A stretch of 43,300 nt of DNA from Candidatus Methanophaga sp. AG-394-G06. GTDB taxonomy: Archaea; Halobacteriota; Syntropharchaeia; Alkanophagales; Methanospirareceae. Below, piece after piece: positions 1-9,448 of the stretch. How positions within the stretch are numbered: the first letter of the stretch is position 1; the number at the start of each line of letters is the position of its first letter. A program made the translations under genes and the position numbers. The stretch is taken from positions 1 through 43,300 of the forward strand of contig PRCZ01000009.1 of assembly GCA_009903405.1 (NCBI GenBank), given 5' to 3'. The notes below the pieces were generated by a model, which saw nothing but the letters and a program-made list of their open reading frames with translations, did no database searches and was not told where the DNA came from.

Positions 1-95
1 GTATAGCGGTTATGCATGAAGCAAAAGAGTTATTCGGCGAAAAGGGCTTTGTATTTAAAGTACAAAATTCATTTAATTTTAGGTGCAAAAGCTTT

Positions 96-125
96 GAAAA
101 TCGAAAGGTTTATATAAAAGAAAAA
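96..125 (+). promoter_or_regulatory. Likely archaeal BRE/TATA promoter for the left-edge cassette
   Basis: Sequence aaaatcgaaaggtttatataaaag (purine-rich BRE-like stretch followed by TTTATATA) about 75 nt upstream of the ATG at 192. Confidence 0.55.
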
Positions 126-191
126 ATCGAAAGGAATTTTTAGATAACCAATAGTTATTTAAGAGAAGATGGAATTAACCTTAATATAACC

Positions 192-785
192 ATGAGTGAA
201 AAGAAATTGGATAGTACAAATGTGGTGATTTTAGCAAAAAGTCATAATCCTACGATAGTTTCCAAAGATTGGATTATTAAAAAGAAAGTCTTGGAGGAGC
301 CTATAACCAATTTCGTTCCCACGCCCCCTTTTTCTATGGTTGAAAACAATGAGTTGAACATTCATGTGGATTTAAATAGGATGCAGATAACTATAAAAAA
401 AGTAGAGCAATCTGTTATCGATAAACTACTCATAGCCATTAAAAATTATGTCAGCAATTTATCCGAAACACCATACACGGCCATAGGTTTCAACTTTTCA
501 TATCGGGTGATAACTGAGGAGAGCGTGGAAAATATTTTCTCACCAGAGGTAGGAAAATTTAGGAAAGCATTTTCAGAAAATTATAGAATCGGAGGGGCAA
601 TACGTTTCAACTTTGAGGATTTTATCGCTATGGCGAACTTACCCCCGGATGAAAAGGTGTTAGCAAATTTTAATTTCCACTCGAATATAAAAGGGGGGAG
701 TGGGGAGGTTTTGGAAAAATTGAAGTCTTACCATGCGACAATGAGAAAAGCTGAAGAGGTATTGGAGGTATTGTTTGATGGTTAA
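192..785 (+). CDS. Uncharacterised protein, first gene of a three-gene cassette
   Basis: 197-aa ORF with upstream promoter-like sequence; overlaps the next ORF; no family recognised. Confidence 0.7.
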   Translation: MSEKKLDSTNVVILAKSHNPTIVSKDWIIKKKVLEEPITNFVPTPPFSMVENNELNIHVDLNRMQITIKKVEQSVIDKLLIAIKNYVSNLSETPYTAIGFNFSYRVITEESVENIFSPEVGKFRKAFSENYRIGGAIRFNFEDFIAMANLPPDEKVLANFNFHSNIKGGSGEVLEKLKSYHATMRKAEEVLEVLFDG

Positions 786-1377
786 TCACTTTAACATGGA
801 AACTGATGTAGGAACATTCTATGTCTCTAATCCATTCGCATTGATAATAGAAGATGTCGCAAAAAAAATTCCGAGTGTAAAAGCCCCTCAAGATACAGCG
901 ATTGGAATTGTAGAACCAACAGATGCTTTAAACCCAGCAAACGAAATTATTGGAGAAATTCTGGGAGCTATGGAAAAAGAGGGGCCAATGAGTAGGACGG
1001 TTACAGCATATAAGAATATAACACTGGAAGAAATGAGAGAGTCTATTGAAAATTGGGAAATATATGAAAAAGTGGAAGGGAACAGCGAAATAATCAATAT
1101 ATTAAGGACAGAGATTTCTATGTTGATGGATAAAGTTACTAATCTTGAGAGAAACATAACACCATTACTATCAAATATTGCAACACCAACTACTCCAGAG
1201 ATAGTGCTTGTTGAGGAGATGAGTAAGGAAACAGCTAAGGAAAAAGTATTAGATTACATACGGGAGCATAAAAAGACAGACATCGTAGAGTTACATAATA
1301 ATATCCACTGCGATATTGGGCCATTAGTTGAAATTATTGATGAATTGCGAATGGAAGGGAAAATAAGGGAGGATTAA
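778..1377 (+). CDS. Uncharacterised protein with central coiled-coil-like stretch and C-terminal winged-helix-like region
   Basis: ATG at 778 overlaps the stop of the preceding ORF; C-terminus ETAKEKVLDYIREHKKTDIVELHNNIHCDIGPLVEIIDELRMEGKI has a wHTH-like pattern. Confidence 0.7.
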   Translation: MVNHFNMETDVGTFYVSNPFALIIEDVAKKIPSVKAPQDTAIGIVEPTDALNPANEIIGEILGAMEKEGPMSRTVTAYKNITLEEMRESIENWEIYEKVEGNSEIINILRTEISMLMDKVTNLERNITPLLSNIATPTTPEIVLVEEMSKETAKEKVLDYIREHKKTDIVELHNNIHCDIGPLVEIIDELRMEGKIRED

Positions 1378-1560
1378 ATGCCGACCCATAAAGAATTTAA
1401 TGATACAATAATCGGGGAAAAGATATATTGTGTCTTCGAGAAACAATCTACAAAACCTAAACGGGTTTCTACAAAAGGAAGGCATAATGCTCAAACAATA
1501 ACAATTAAGGGCAATCCTGCACGTGCTATAATTGTAAAAACGGTGAGGTATATTGATTAA
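1378..1560 (+). CDS. Small basic uncharacterised protein (60 aa)
   Basis: Starts directly after the preceding stop (TAAATG); same strand; no family recognised. Confidence 0.5.
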   Translation: MPTHKEFNDTIIGEKIYCVFEKQSTKPKRVSTKGRHNAQTITIKGNPARAIIVKTVRYID

Positions 1561-1629
1561 GCCTTTTAATGATTGTATGACGCAATGCTTGCGTAAGCAA
1601 CTCCAACTACCTCGTTTTTCACAAATTAA

Positions 1630-1920
1630 CTAATTACAAGAACAAGTAGAAAAATCGGGACTAATCCCCAACTCATACATCTCGTGAATTACCACCACGA
1701 TATTATGTGCTATAAGCTTGCATAACAACTCATTCTTCTGTGCTATCCAGTTCTTCGATTTTAGCTTATCACCAAACTTCGTCTTCACCATCATAAACGT
1801 GGTCTCCACATTGCTTCGCTGGTGATAATGCGCCATGAACTCTTCTTTGTTCATCATAAAGTAATGGTACATCTTATTCCATATTCGTGAGCCCTTTGAC
1901 TTGCTCGTGGCGTTTGATTC
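1630..1920 (-). pseudogene. C-terminal remnant of an IS4/IS5-type DDE transposase
   Basis: Frame reads ...SNATSKSKGSRIWNKMYHYFMMNKEEFMAHYHQRSNVETTFMMVKTKFGDKLKSKNWIAQKNELLCKLIAHNIVVVIHEM, typical of DDE transposase C-termini. The N-terminal part is absent. Confidence 0.75.
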
Positions 1921-3085
1921 CGTGATTGAGGTAGTGGAGCAGAATTACCAGTATGACCTGGTCAGCAAGGATAAGATACTGAAGAAATACATCAACAAAG
2001 ACATAGTGGCTTATCTGACATACGGCGACAAAAAGGAGATGATTGAAGGTACACTGCTTAGTTACAGCGGGGACCAACTAATCATAAGAGATAAAGAGGG
2101 TCTGATTCAGATCATAGATTCAAATACTCTGGTACTGCCTGAGCTACCGGAAGGACTAATAACAAATCCGACACTGGTGTGGATCCTAAACGTCACAGAA
2201 AGTAGGAATCATACTCTGGAGCTCTCCTATATGACCTCCGGTATGTCTTGGGATGCAGACTACGTTATTGTTACAAACAGGAATGATACGAAACTTGATT
2301 TGAATGGCTGGGTTACTGTCACAAATAATGCGGGCACCACATTCAAGGACACCGCCCTTAAGCTTGTTGCCGGAGATGTGCATCGGGCGCCGGAAGAGGT
2401 GGTTGAGTGGGTGATATGTAGAGAAAAGGTAGCGGCTCCTGGAGCAAGTCAATTCGTGGAGGAGGCGTTGTTTGAGTACCACATGTATGACTTACAAAGA
2501 AGAACAACGTTAAAGAACAACGAACAGAAACAGATTTCGCTGTTGGAGGCGACGGATGTCGATGTCAAGAAGGAATACGTATATGATGATATACCCCGCT
2601 GGTGGTGGTATGGAAGCGACTGGTCGGACACAAGCGAAAAGAAGGTTGATGTGATGCTTAATTTCAACAATAGTGAGGGCAATAATCTGGGTATCCCACT
2701 ACCGAAGGGGACAGTTCGCGTGTTCACGAACGACAAAGCGGGCAAGCTGCAGTTTATAGGTGAGGATTTGATAGACCATACGCCGAAGGACGAGACAATA
2801 AGTCTATTCATTGGACAGGTATTTGACATAGTCGGTGAGCGGACGCAGATGGACTTCAATAAAAGCGCAAACTGGTATGTATATGAGTGGGCGGTGAATC
2901 TCAGGAACCACAAGGACGCGGACATTGTGGTCACGGTCGTTGAGCGGACCAGCGGAGACTGGGGGATAACAAAAGAGAACTATAATCATACAAAGGTGTC
3001 TAACAATGAAATCGAGTGGCAGGTTCCGGTAAAAGCTAATTCTGAAAGCACTCTAACATATACCATAAGATACAAGAGATGGTGA
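1901..3085 (+). pseudogene. DUF4139-like (MuiA-type) protein, 5'-truncated at the transposase remnant
   Basis: VIEVVEQNYQYDLVSKDKILKKYINKD...ELSYMTSGMSWDADYVIVTNRNDTKLDLNGWVTVTNNAGTTFKDTALKLVAGDVHR fits DUF4139. The first residues (LVAFDS) are antisense to the transposase reading frame and the N-terminal domain is missing. Confidence 0.7.
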
Positions 3086-3113
3086 TTCTAGGATGATGAG
3101 GTGCTTGGAACAA

Positions 3114-4493
3114 TCATGTTCTTGCACTCCTAACAAAATTCGGGGCAAATTCCGTATAAGAAGCCGCATGCAGATGAGCAAAAGAAGCAAGACAGTTCTT
3201 TGATATGATACCATCCATGCCATCTTTTATACCTTCGCCCCGGATCATTTTATAGGCGAAATCAACGTTTGATTCGAGTTTTATAGTAGAATGATGGAAT
3301 TCATGCCCTTTAAACCGGCTGCCCTTTTCCCCTATGATACAATCCCGCTGGAGTTCGCATTCTATATAGTTTACTACCCTCTTCTCTTCAAATCGCACGG
3401 ATCCGTTTATCACACCACAGAGCTCAAAACAGTCGCCCTTATATTCGAGCTCGTCCATTAGATACATCAACCCGCCACATTCTGCATATATAACACCATA
3501 GCCATCGTAAAAGTCTTTTATGGCGTTACGCATCTGCGTGTTCGATGAAAGCGTATCGGCATAAATCTCGGGAAAGCCGCCACCGATATACACCGCACCC
3601 ACACCGTCCGGAAGCTGTTTATCCCTTATAGGACTAAAATATACGAGTTCCGCACCTGCCTGAACGAGTAGATCCAATGTATCCTGATAATAAAAATTGA
3701 ACGCCACATCAAATGCAACAGCAATCTTGACGTCTGCCAGTGCACTCTTGCCCGCGTGAAATATCTTTGCCTCCGGCATTTTCTGCGTTCGCGCCGATTT
3801 CGCAACATCTAAAAACGCATTTAGATCGACATATTCCTCCACCGCTGCCCTTATCGTATCCAAAACGGTGTTAAACTCGCTCCCACCGGTTTCACATTCC
3901 GTAGCAGTAATCAAGCCGAGATGCCTCATAGAGATTCTCAAGTCGCTCTTACGTGGGATTTTACCGATAACGTTTACACCACAATACTTCGCTACTGCCT
4001 TCTCCGCCTTATCGCCATGTCTTTCGCTTCCAATATTGTTTAAAATCACCGCTGCGATCTGTACTTCGGGATCGAAACTTTTATAGCCGCTAACGACCGC
4101 AGCAACACTCCGCGTGATGCTGCCTGCATCAATTACCAGTATAACCGGGCAGTCTAAGATCTTTGCTATCTGTGCGGTACTTCCAACATCGTCAAAATAA
4201 TTCAAACCTTCATAAAGCCCCCTTACGCCTTCTATTATCGCAATGTCCGCACCGTTACAATTCCTCGTATATATCTCCTTTACTACGTCAGGTGGCATCA
4301 AGAAACCGTCCAGATTACGCGAGGGTCTACCCGAAACTAATGTGTGAAAGCCCGGGTCTATATAATCAAGTCCTACCTTGAACCCCTGAACCTCAAGCCC
4401 CATTGCCCGCAATGCACCTAATAGTCCGATACACACCGTAGTCTTACCTGCTGAGCTTCTATCGCCTGCAATCAGTACCCTCGGGATGCTCAT
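3114..4493 (-). CDS. cfbB: Cobyrinate / Ni-sirohydrochlorin a,c-diamide synthase
   Basis: IAGDRSSAGKTTVCIGLLGAL P-loop, FKVGLDYIDPGFH, and a C-terminal glutaminase-like region (YAECGGLMYL). CfbB versus CbiA cannot be resolved by eye. Confidence 0.85.
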   Translation of the reverse strand: MSIPRVLIAGDRSSAGKTTVCIGLLGALRAMGLEVQGFKVGLDYIDPGFHTLVSGRPSRNLDGFLMPPDVVKEIYTRNCNGADIAIIEGVRGLYEGLNYFDDVGSTAQIAKILDCPVILVIDAGSITRSVAAVVSGYKSFDPEVQIAAVILNNIGSERHGDKAEKAVAKYCGVNVIGKIPRKSDLRISMRHLGLITATECETGGSEFNTVLDTIRAAVEEYVDLNAFLDVAKSARTQKMPEAKIFHAGKSALADVKIAVAFDVAFNFYYQDTLDLLVQAGAELVYFSPIRDKQLPDGVGAVYIGGGFPEIYADTLSSNTQMRNAIKDFYDGYGVIYAECGGLMYLMDELEYKGDCFELCGVINGSVRFEEKRVVNYIECELQRDCIIGEKGSRFKGHEFHHSTIKLESNVDFAYKMIRGEGIKDGMDGIISKNCLASFAHLHAASYTEFAPNFVRSART

Positions 4494-4588
4494 AGCTCTA
4501 ACCTCCGATCTATTTGAATATCATCGTGAATCCACACAGATATATTGTCTGTCATGCTTGTATAAAGGAGGCATAGCATTTTAAGTTA

Positions 4589-4612
4589 AAAAATCGAAAA
4601 GCTTTTATACTC
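4589..4612 (+). promoter_or_regulatory. BRE/TATA-type promoter upstream of the FKBP gene
   Basis: aaaaatcgaaaagcttttatac upstream of the ATG at 4656; a near-identical reverse-complement copy lies at about 37107-37130. Confidence 0.5.
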
Positions 4613-4655
4613 CAAAGACCGGTAATAGCTACATAGTGAAAGGAGAAAAGGAAGA

Positions 4656-5084
4656 ATGGCTCAGGCGAAAATCGGTGATACGGTTAAGGTTCACTACACG
4701 GGCAAGTTTGGCGATGGTATGGTGTTTGATACTTCCATTGACGATGAACCACTGGAATTTAGAATAGGCGAAAGTCAGGTAATACCTGGCTTTGAGGAGG
4801 CAGTAGTAGGAATGAATCCGGGCGAAACGAAAACCGTCAATATTCCGGTGGATAAAGCATACGGCCCACATCGTGATGATTTGGTACAGGTAGTAGATAG
4901 AAAAGAACTCCCGGCGAACTTGAAACCTGAGATCGGACAACCGTTAGAAGGGCGTCAACCCGATGGCGAAATAGTTGTAGCCACTGTGATTGATATCACG
5001 GAATCGCGCGTGACGTTAGATGCAAACCATCCTTTGGCTGGTAAAAGCCTTACTTTTGAAATCCAGCTCATAGAGATTGTCTAA
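4656..5084 (+). CDS. FKBP-type peptidyl-prolyl isomerase (SlyD-like)
   Basis: GDTVKVHYTGKFGDGMVFDTS...PLEFRIGESQVIPGFEEAVVGMNPGE, ...HPLAGKSLTFEI. Confidence 0.95.
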   Translation: MAQAKIGDTVKVHYTGKFGDGMVFDTSIDDEPLEFRIGESQVIPGFEEAVVGMNPGETKTVNIPVDKAYGPHRDDLVQVVDRKELPANLKPEIGQPLEGRQPDGEIVVATVIDITESRVTLDANHPLAGKSLTFEIQLIEIV

Positions 5085-5086
5085 TA

Positions 5087-5821
5087 ATGATATGGCAAGA
5101 GGAGAAAGAGGAGCTTGGAAAAGAAATAACTCGCTTGCTATACGAGAAGGGGCTAATTAAAACCTGGTATCGCGATAATCCGGATGGTTGGACGCTCATT
5201 TCTGGCTTATGGAGCCCTTTCTACATACAATTAAGACCTCTCGCTTCTTATCCTGAACTCTTACGAAGGGTGGGTTATGCACTCGGGAAAATAATCAAAG
5301 AGGAATGTAAAGCGGTAAATAAAGTGGTAGGCGTAGCAATGACGGGAATACCCATTGCCTGCACCTTGCAGGGAGACTTACCCGCGCTATGGACGAGAAA
5401 GATAGGCGCTAGGTCCTTAGACGAATTCAAAAAAAACATTCGAAGTTATGGTGAACATACGTTGGTAGAGGGTGAGTTAGAAAATGGCGACCAGATAGCG
5501 GTTATTGATGATCTGGCGACAAAATTTAATTCCAAACTCGTTGCTATTGAGCAGATAAACTACGAAACGAAGAAGAGGGGTTTAAAAGTTGAATGTGAAG
5601 AGGTGGTTGTTTTGTTAGACCGCGAGCAAGGAGCTGCGGATGTGGCGAGACAGTATGGTATTTCTTTTCATTCGCTCATTCCATTTAAATCAAAGGGGGT
5701 TGAATGGCTAAAATCATCGCTATCCGAGATCGAATACGAGGTCATTACAGAATATCTACGTGACGGTGAGAAATATCAGGATACTGAAGTTCAAAAGGGG
5801 TTATATAAGTTATGTTTTTAA
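5087..5821 (+). CDS. Orotate phosphoribosyltransferase-like protein
   Basis: SGLWSPFYIQLRPLASYPELL, GVAMTGIPIA, AVIDDLATKFNSK (PRPP-like loop), LLDREQGA. Confidence 0.8.
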   Translation: MIWQEEKEELGKEITRLLYEKGLIKTWYRDNPDGWTLISGLWSPFYIQLRPLASYPELLRRVGYALGKIIKEECKAVNKVVGVAMTGIPIACTLQGDLPALWTRKIGARSLDEFKKNIRSYGEHTLVEGELENGDQIAVIDDLATKFNSKLVAIEQINYETKKRGLKVECEEVVVLLDREQGAADVARQYGISFHSLIPFKSKGVEWLKSSLSEIEYEVITEYLRDGEKYQDTEVQKGLYKLCF

Positions 5822-5830
5822 CTGGATAAA

Positions 5831-6397
5831 CTACTCAAGCCCTTCCAAGCCATAATAAAATCGTTTCAACTTCGCTTTGCCTCTCGTGAGCATGAAATTC
5901 GCCTTCTGTACAATATACGCCATATAGGTCTCACTGCAAAATATCTCATTATCTTTACCCAGCGGCACATCCATTCTCTCCGTGCTCATTATCTCTACCA
6001 TCACCTTTCCATTATCCTTTGAAATCGCTTTTATACCGCTGTATTTAAAGCCTGATTCGATCGCTATCCTTAACAATGTCTTCGCCTTCTCTAAACCTCT
6101 GCACGAGACGTGCAATATCGGTGATTGCGATATTAGCCATATCTCCCCTTTTTTTGGCGTCTTTATCGCTTCTGATACTTCTTCCTTCGTTACCGCACGA
6201 TGCCACTTGCCTATAAACTCTGCCTCCCTCTTCGCTCCTATCTCAGGAATGCAAATCAAAGCGACCCGTCCAGAGCAACTGCTAGTTGTATAGAAATTGT
6301 CGAGACGGTTTAGCACCCCTATTATCTCTGCCACTTCTTCATCTGCGCCCCTTATACGCAACCGCTCAAGCGCCTTCTTCTTCTGCTCTTCAAACAT
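5831..6397 (-). CDS. taw3: tRNA wybutosine-synthesizing protein 3 (Taw3)
   Basis: NFYTTSSCSGRVALICIP...GEIWLISQSPILHVSCRGLEKAKTLLRIAIESGFKYSGI is typical of the TYW3 family. Confidence 0.9.
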   Translation of the reverse strand: MFEEQKKKALERLRIRGADEEVAEIIGVLNRLDNFYTTSSCSGRVALICIPEIGAKREAEFIGKWHRAVTKEEVSEAIKTPKKGEIWLISQSPILHVSCRGLEKAKTLLRIAIESGFKYSGIKAISKDNGKVMVEIMSTERMDVPLGKDNEIFCSETYMAYIVQKANFMLTRGKAKLKRFYYGLEGLE

Positions 6398-6498
6398 TTT
6401 ATAGTTATCATAGAACAGAAAAATTCCGAAACTTATTTATATTACCTCCTCGACTACCTATACTTAGAGGATAATACATAAGCCAAAAAGAGCGAAAA

Positions 6499-6786
6499 AT
6501 GATAGAACCGGAAGCAATGCTAACGATATTCTTGGCGACTGCGCTGTTAATCGTAGTCACGATAATTCTGGCCTTATACCGCGCTACTGTTGGTCCCGAG
6601 GTATACAATCGTGTGGCGGCGGTGAATGTAATAGGGACAAAAACAATCGTTCTCTTAGTGATTATAGGCTATATATTCGAAAGGCCTCTGTTCTTTGACA
6701 TTTCTCTTCTTTATGCGCTGTTAAATTTCATTGGTACATTAGCATTCGCGAAATATTTAGAGAGGGGTGAAGTATGGTCGAGCTAA
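6499..6786 (+). CDS. mnhF: Mrp/Mnh antiporter subunit F
   Basis: LYRATVGPEVYNRVAAVNVIGTKTIVLLVIIGYIFERPLFFDISLLYALLNFIGTLAFAKYLERG. Confidence 0.9.
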   Translation: MIEPEAMLTIFLATALLIVVTIILALYRATVGPEVYNRVAAVNVIGTKTIVLLVIIGYIFERPLFFDISLLYALLNFIGTLAFAKYLERGEVWSS

Positions 6787-7133
6787 TAGAGACAATCTTA
6801 CTACCTGTTGTGGTATTATTCCTGGCTGCAGGCGTATTCTTTATGCTTGCAGGTGCAATAGGGTTACTGAGATTGCCCGACTTCTACACGCGGCTTCATG
6901 CGACCGGGAAGTGCGACACGCTAGGTGAAGTCCTTATTATTTTCGGGTTGCTGTTATACGATATTTACTATTATAGCCCGGGAGCGGAACTCTCGGTGCA
7001 ACTTGTACCTGTGAAGCTGCTGTTTTTAATTTGTTTCATTTTCCTCGCCAATCCAACGGCGACACATGCGATAATGAAAGCCGCTTATAATACCGGTGTG
7101 AAGCCCTGGAAGAAAGGGGATAGGAGGATGTGA
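6774..7133 (+). CDS. mnhG: Mrp/Mnh antiporter subunit G
   Basis: GAIGLLRLPDFYTRLHATGKCDTLGEVLIIFGLLLY...KLLFLICFIFLANPTATHAIMKAAY. Confidence 0.92.
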   Translation: MVELIETILLPVVVLFLAAGVFFMLAGAIGLLRLPDFYTRLHATGKCDTLGEVLIIFGLLLYDIYYYSPGAELSVQLVPVKLLFLICFIFLANPTATHAIMKAAYNTGVKPWKKGDRRM

Positions 7134-7654
7134 AGGTGGGCGAAAAGAGTAGTGCTAAATCGGGAAAAGGATTTGGGATATTCGTAACGTTTTGTGTCAT
7201 GTTTCTGTTCTGGGTTCTTCTATCGGGAATTCTCGATCCCATTCACGTCGGAGCGGGCATAATCTGCAGCGTGATTGTCGCTTTAATCTCTCATGACCTG
7301 CTGGTGACGCAAAAGTGGGATAAGGTGCTACGGAAATCCGGTAAGTTCATTATATATGTCGTCTGGGAGTTGTGGCAGATATTACTGGCGAACTTTGATG
7401 TTGCATATCGAGTTCTACATCCGAAGATGCCGATAGACCCGTTGGTAATAGAATTTGATACGTCTTTGAGGAGCGATCTCGCTATTGTTACTTTAGCTAA
7501 TTCCATCACCCTGACCCCGGGAACGATAACGATAAATATAGATCAGGAGAAGGGCAGGTTTCAGGTACATGCAATAGCGCAGAAGCCCGCGGATGCACTC
7601 CTAGTGGACAAGACGATGCAGGAGAAGGTAGCTAAGGTGTTTATGGAAGAGTGA
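7130..7654 (+). CDS. mnhE: Mrp/Mnh antiporter subunit E
   Basis: GTG start overlapping mnhG; FWVLLSGILDPIHVGAGIICSVIVALISHDLL...SDLAIVTLANSITLTPGTITINI. Confidence 0.9.
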   Translation: MKVGEKSSAKSGKGFGIFVTFCVMFLFWVLLSGILDPIHVGAGIICSVIVALISHDLLVTQKWDKVLRKSGKFIIYVVWELWQILLANFDVAYRVLHPKMPIDPLVIEFDTSLRSDLAIVTLANSITLTPGTITINIDQEKGRFQVHAIAQKPADALLVDKTMQEKVAKVFMEE

Positions 7655-7664
7655 TAAAAAGAAG

Positions 7665-7910
7665 ATGATATGGCAGCTTGATCTCGCACTGTTGTTTCTG
7701 ATTGTGATAATCGCGATAGTAACGATAACAGTGAGAGACCTCTTGAGTGCAATTATGCTCTTATGTGCTTATAGTTTCCTGATGGCGTTGGTCTGGGTGG
7801 AGATGCATTCAGTGGATGTTGCATTTACAGAGGCTGCTGTTGGTGCAGGGGCAACCACGGCATTTTTAATCGCTGCATTATCCAGGACTAAGAGGTGGGA
7901 GAAGAAATGA
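7665..7910 (+). CDS. DUF4040/MbhD-like antiporter subunit
   Basis: RDLLSAIMLLCAYSFLMALVWVEMHSVDVAFTEAAVGAGATTAFLIAAL. Confidence 0.88.
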   Translation: MIWQLDLALLFLIVIIAIVTITVRDLLSAIMLLCAYSFLMALVWVEMHSVDVAFTEAAVGAGATTAFLIAALSRTKRWEKK

Positions 7911-8440
7911 AGTCAATGTCTATAGCGGCACTGCTATTTGTAATCTTTTTAGGCGCTCTTTTCGTATATGTGGCAGAGGATATACCTGCTTTTGGCGATG
8001 CAAATTCCGCACCTAACCGATATGTTTGGCTGTTCGATATGGATGCCGAGGGTGTAGAGGATGATTTGAACCAGGGCAATATTCCTGCGAGTTTAGGTGA
8101 TAAATTAGAAGGGCGTGGGTTTCCGCTACCTTCCGGGGTAGCGAAGCTAAAAGAAGGAGAATGGGATGCAGTTATCATTCCCGAGGAGAAGCATTACTAT
8201 CCAAAGGAGCAGAAATATTACTTTATTGAGAAAAAAGAGGATAAACTGGATGTTTACCGGTATTCGCTTTACATTAGGTTTGTAGAGGAAGGAGAGCATG
8301 AGACGGAAGTGCAGAACATGGTAACTTATATTCTTGCCGATTACAGGGGCTATGATACACTTGGTGAAACCACCGTCATATTCACTGCCGGTGTGGCTGT
8401 CCTATTATTATTGAGGAGGAAGGAAAAGAGACCTGAATGA
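7895..8440 (+). CDS. MbhE-like antiporter subunit with an inserted soluble segment
   Basis: N-terminal TM, DIPAFGDANSAPNRYV, about 90-residue hydrophilic insert, then NMVTYILADYRGYDTLGETTVIFTAGVAVLLLL. Confidence 0.8.
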   Translation: MGEEMKSMSIAALLFVIFLGALFVYVAEDIPAFGDANSAPNRYVWLFDMDAEGVEDDLNQGNIPASLGDKLEGRGFPLPSGVAKLKEGEWDAVIIPEEKHYYPKEQKYYFIEKKEDKLDVYRYSLYIRFVEEGEHETEVQNMVTYILADYRGYDTLGETTVIFTAGVAVLLLLRRKEKRPE

Positions 8441-8505
8441 GCAATGCAAATACGTAAAGATCCATTAATTATTGTCAATTTTTTGTTTTGGAGGGGAAAT
8501 GCACG

Positions 8506-8997
8506 ATGAATTCGAAGGATAGTGGTATGAGTGGAGGTAAAGGTGGGGATGTCGTTGTAGAGACTGTGTCAAGGCTAATGGTGCCTTTTATCCAGTTATT
8601 TGCATTGTACGTAATAATACATGGAGCAGGAGGGCCAGGTGGAGGATTCCAGGGTGGAGTTATATTTGCCTCGTCATTTATCTTATATGTTATCGCTTTT
8701 GGTATCGTCAAAGCGGGTAACCGATTCTCAGAGGCAAAAAATACCGTTCTGTTCAGTACAGGCGTGTATATCTACGCTGGTGTAGGCTTGCTATGTATAA
8801 TCTGCGGTCTTGCTTTTGGTGCACAGTTTCTCAATTATGGCTACATACCATTAACACATCATTTTGAGGAGAACCGAGCTTTGGGTATGGACCTCGTAGA
8901 AGTAGGAATTGGAATAACAGTGATGGCTGTAATCACATCTATATTCTTTAACCTCGTGTGGAAGAGAGAGGGCGAAGAAGTGGAGGGAGAAGACTAA
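8506..8997 (+). CDS. mnhB: Mrp/Mnh antiporter subunit B
   Basis: VSRLMVPFIQLFALYVIIHGAGGPGGGFQGGVIFASSFILYVIAFG is the MnhB signature; ATG at 8506 (MNSKDSG) preferred over 8488. Confidence 0.9.
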   Translation: MNSKDSGMSGGKGGDVVVETVSRLMVPFIQLFALYVIIHGAGGPGGGFQGGVIFASSFILYVIAFGIVKAGNRFSEAKNTVLFSTGVYIYAGVGLLCIICGLAFGAQFLNYGYIPLTHHFEENRALGMDLVEVGIGITVMAVITSIFFNLVWKREGEEVEGED

Positions 8998-9000
8998 AAA

Positions 9001-9380
9001 TGATGGAATGGTTAATCGGAGAAGTATTTGATAAATATAATTACTGGATTTCCATTGTGCTTATGCTCATTGGGTTCTATGCGATGATTGCAAAGGACAA
9101 TCTGATAAAGAAGATCATCGGGTTGAACATATTTCAGACTGCTATATTCCTATTCTACATATCGCTGGGCGATATAACAGGTGGAACCGAGCCAATCGTG
9201 GTCAGGGGTCATGAAGTCTTATATGTGAATCCTTTACCTCATGTGCTTATCCTGACAGCGATAGTGGTAGGACTCGCCACAACTGCAGTTGCGCTCGCTC
9301 TCGTAATAAGGATGTATGAGACATATGGTACGATCGAAGAATCGGAGATAATAGAGAAGGAGCGAGAAGCGGGGATGTAA
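9001..9380 (+). CDS. mnhC: Mrp/Mnh antiporter subunit C (NuoK-like)
   Basis: [45 protein letters not shown]...[31 protein letters not shown]. Confidence 0.9.
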
Positions 9381-9448
9381 ACAAAATACTATATATTTTA
9401 TTTGCATTTATGCGGTTTTTGCAAAAAGAGAGAGGAGAAAAAGAGAAA

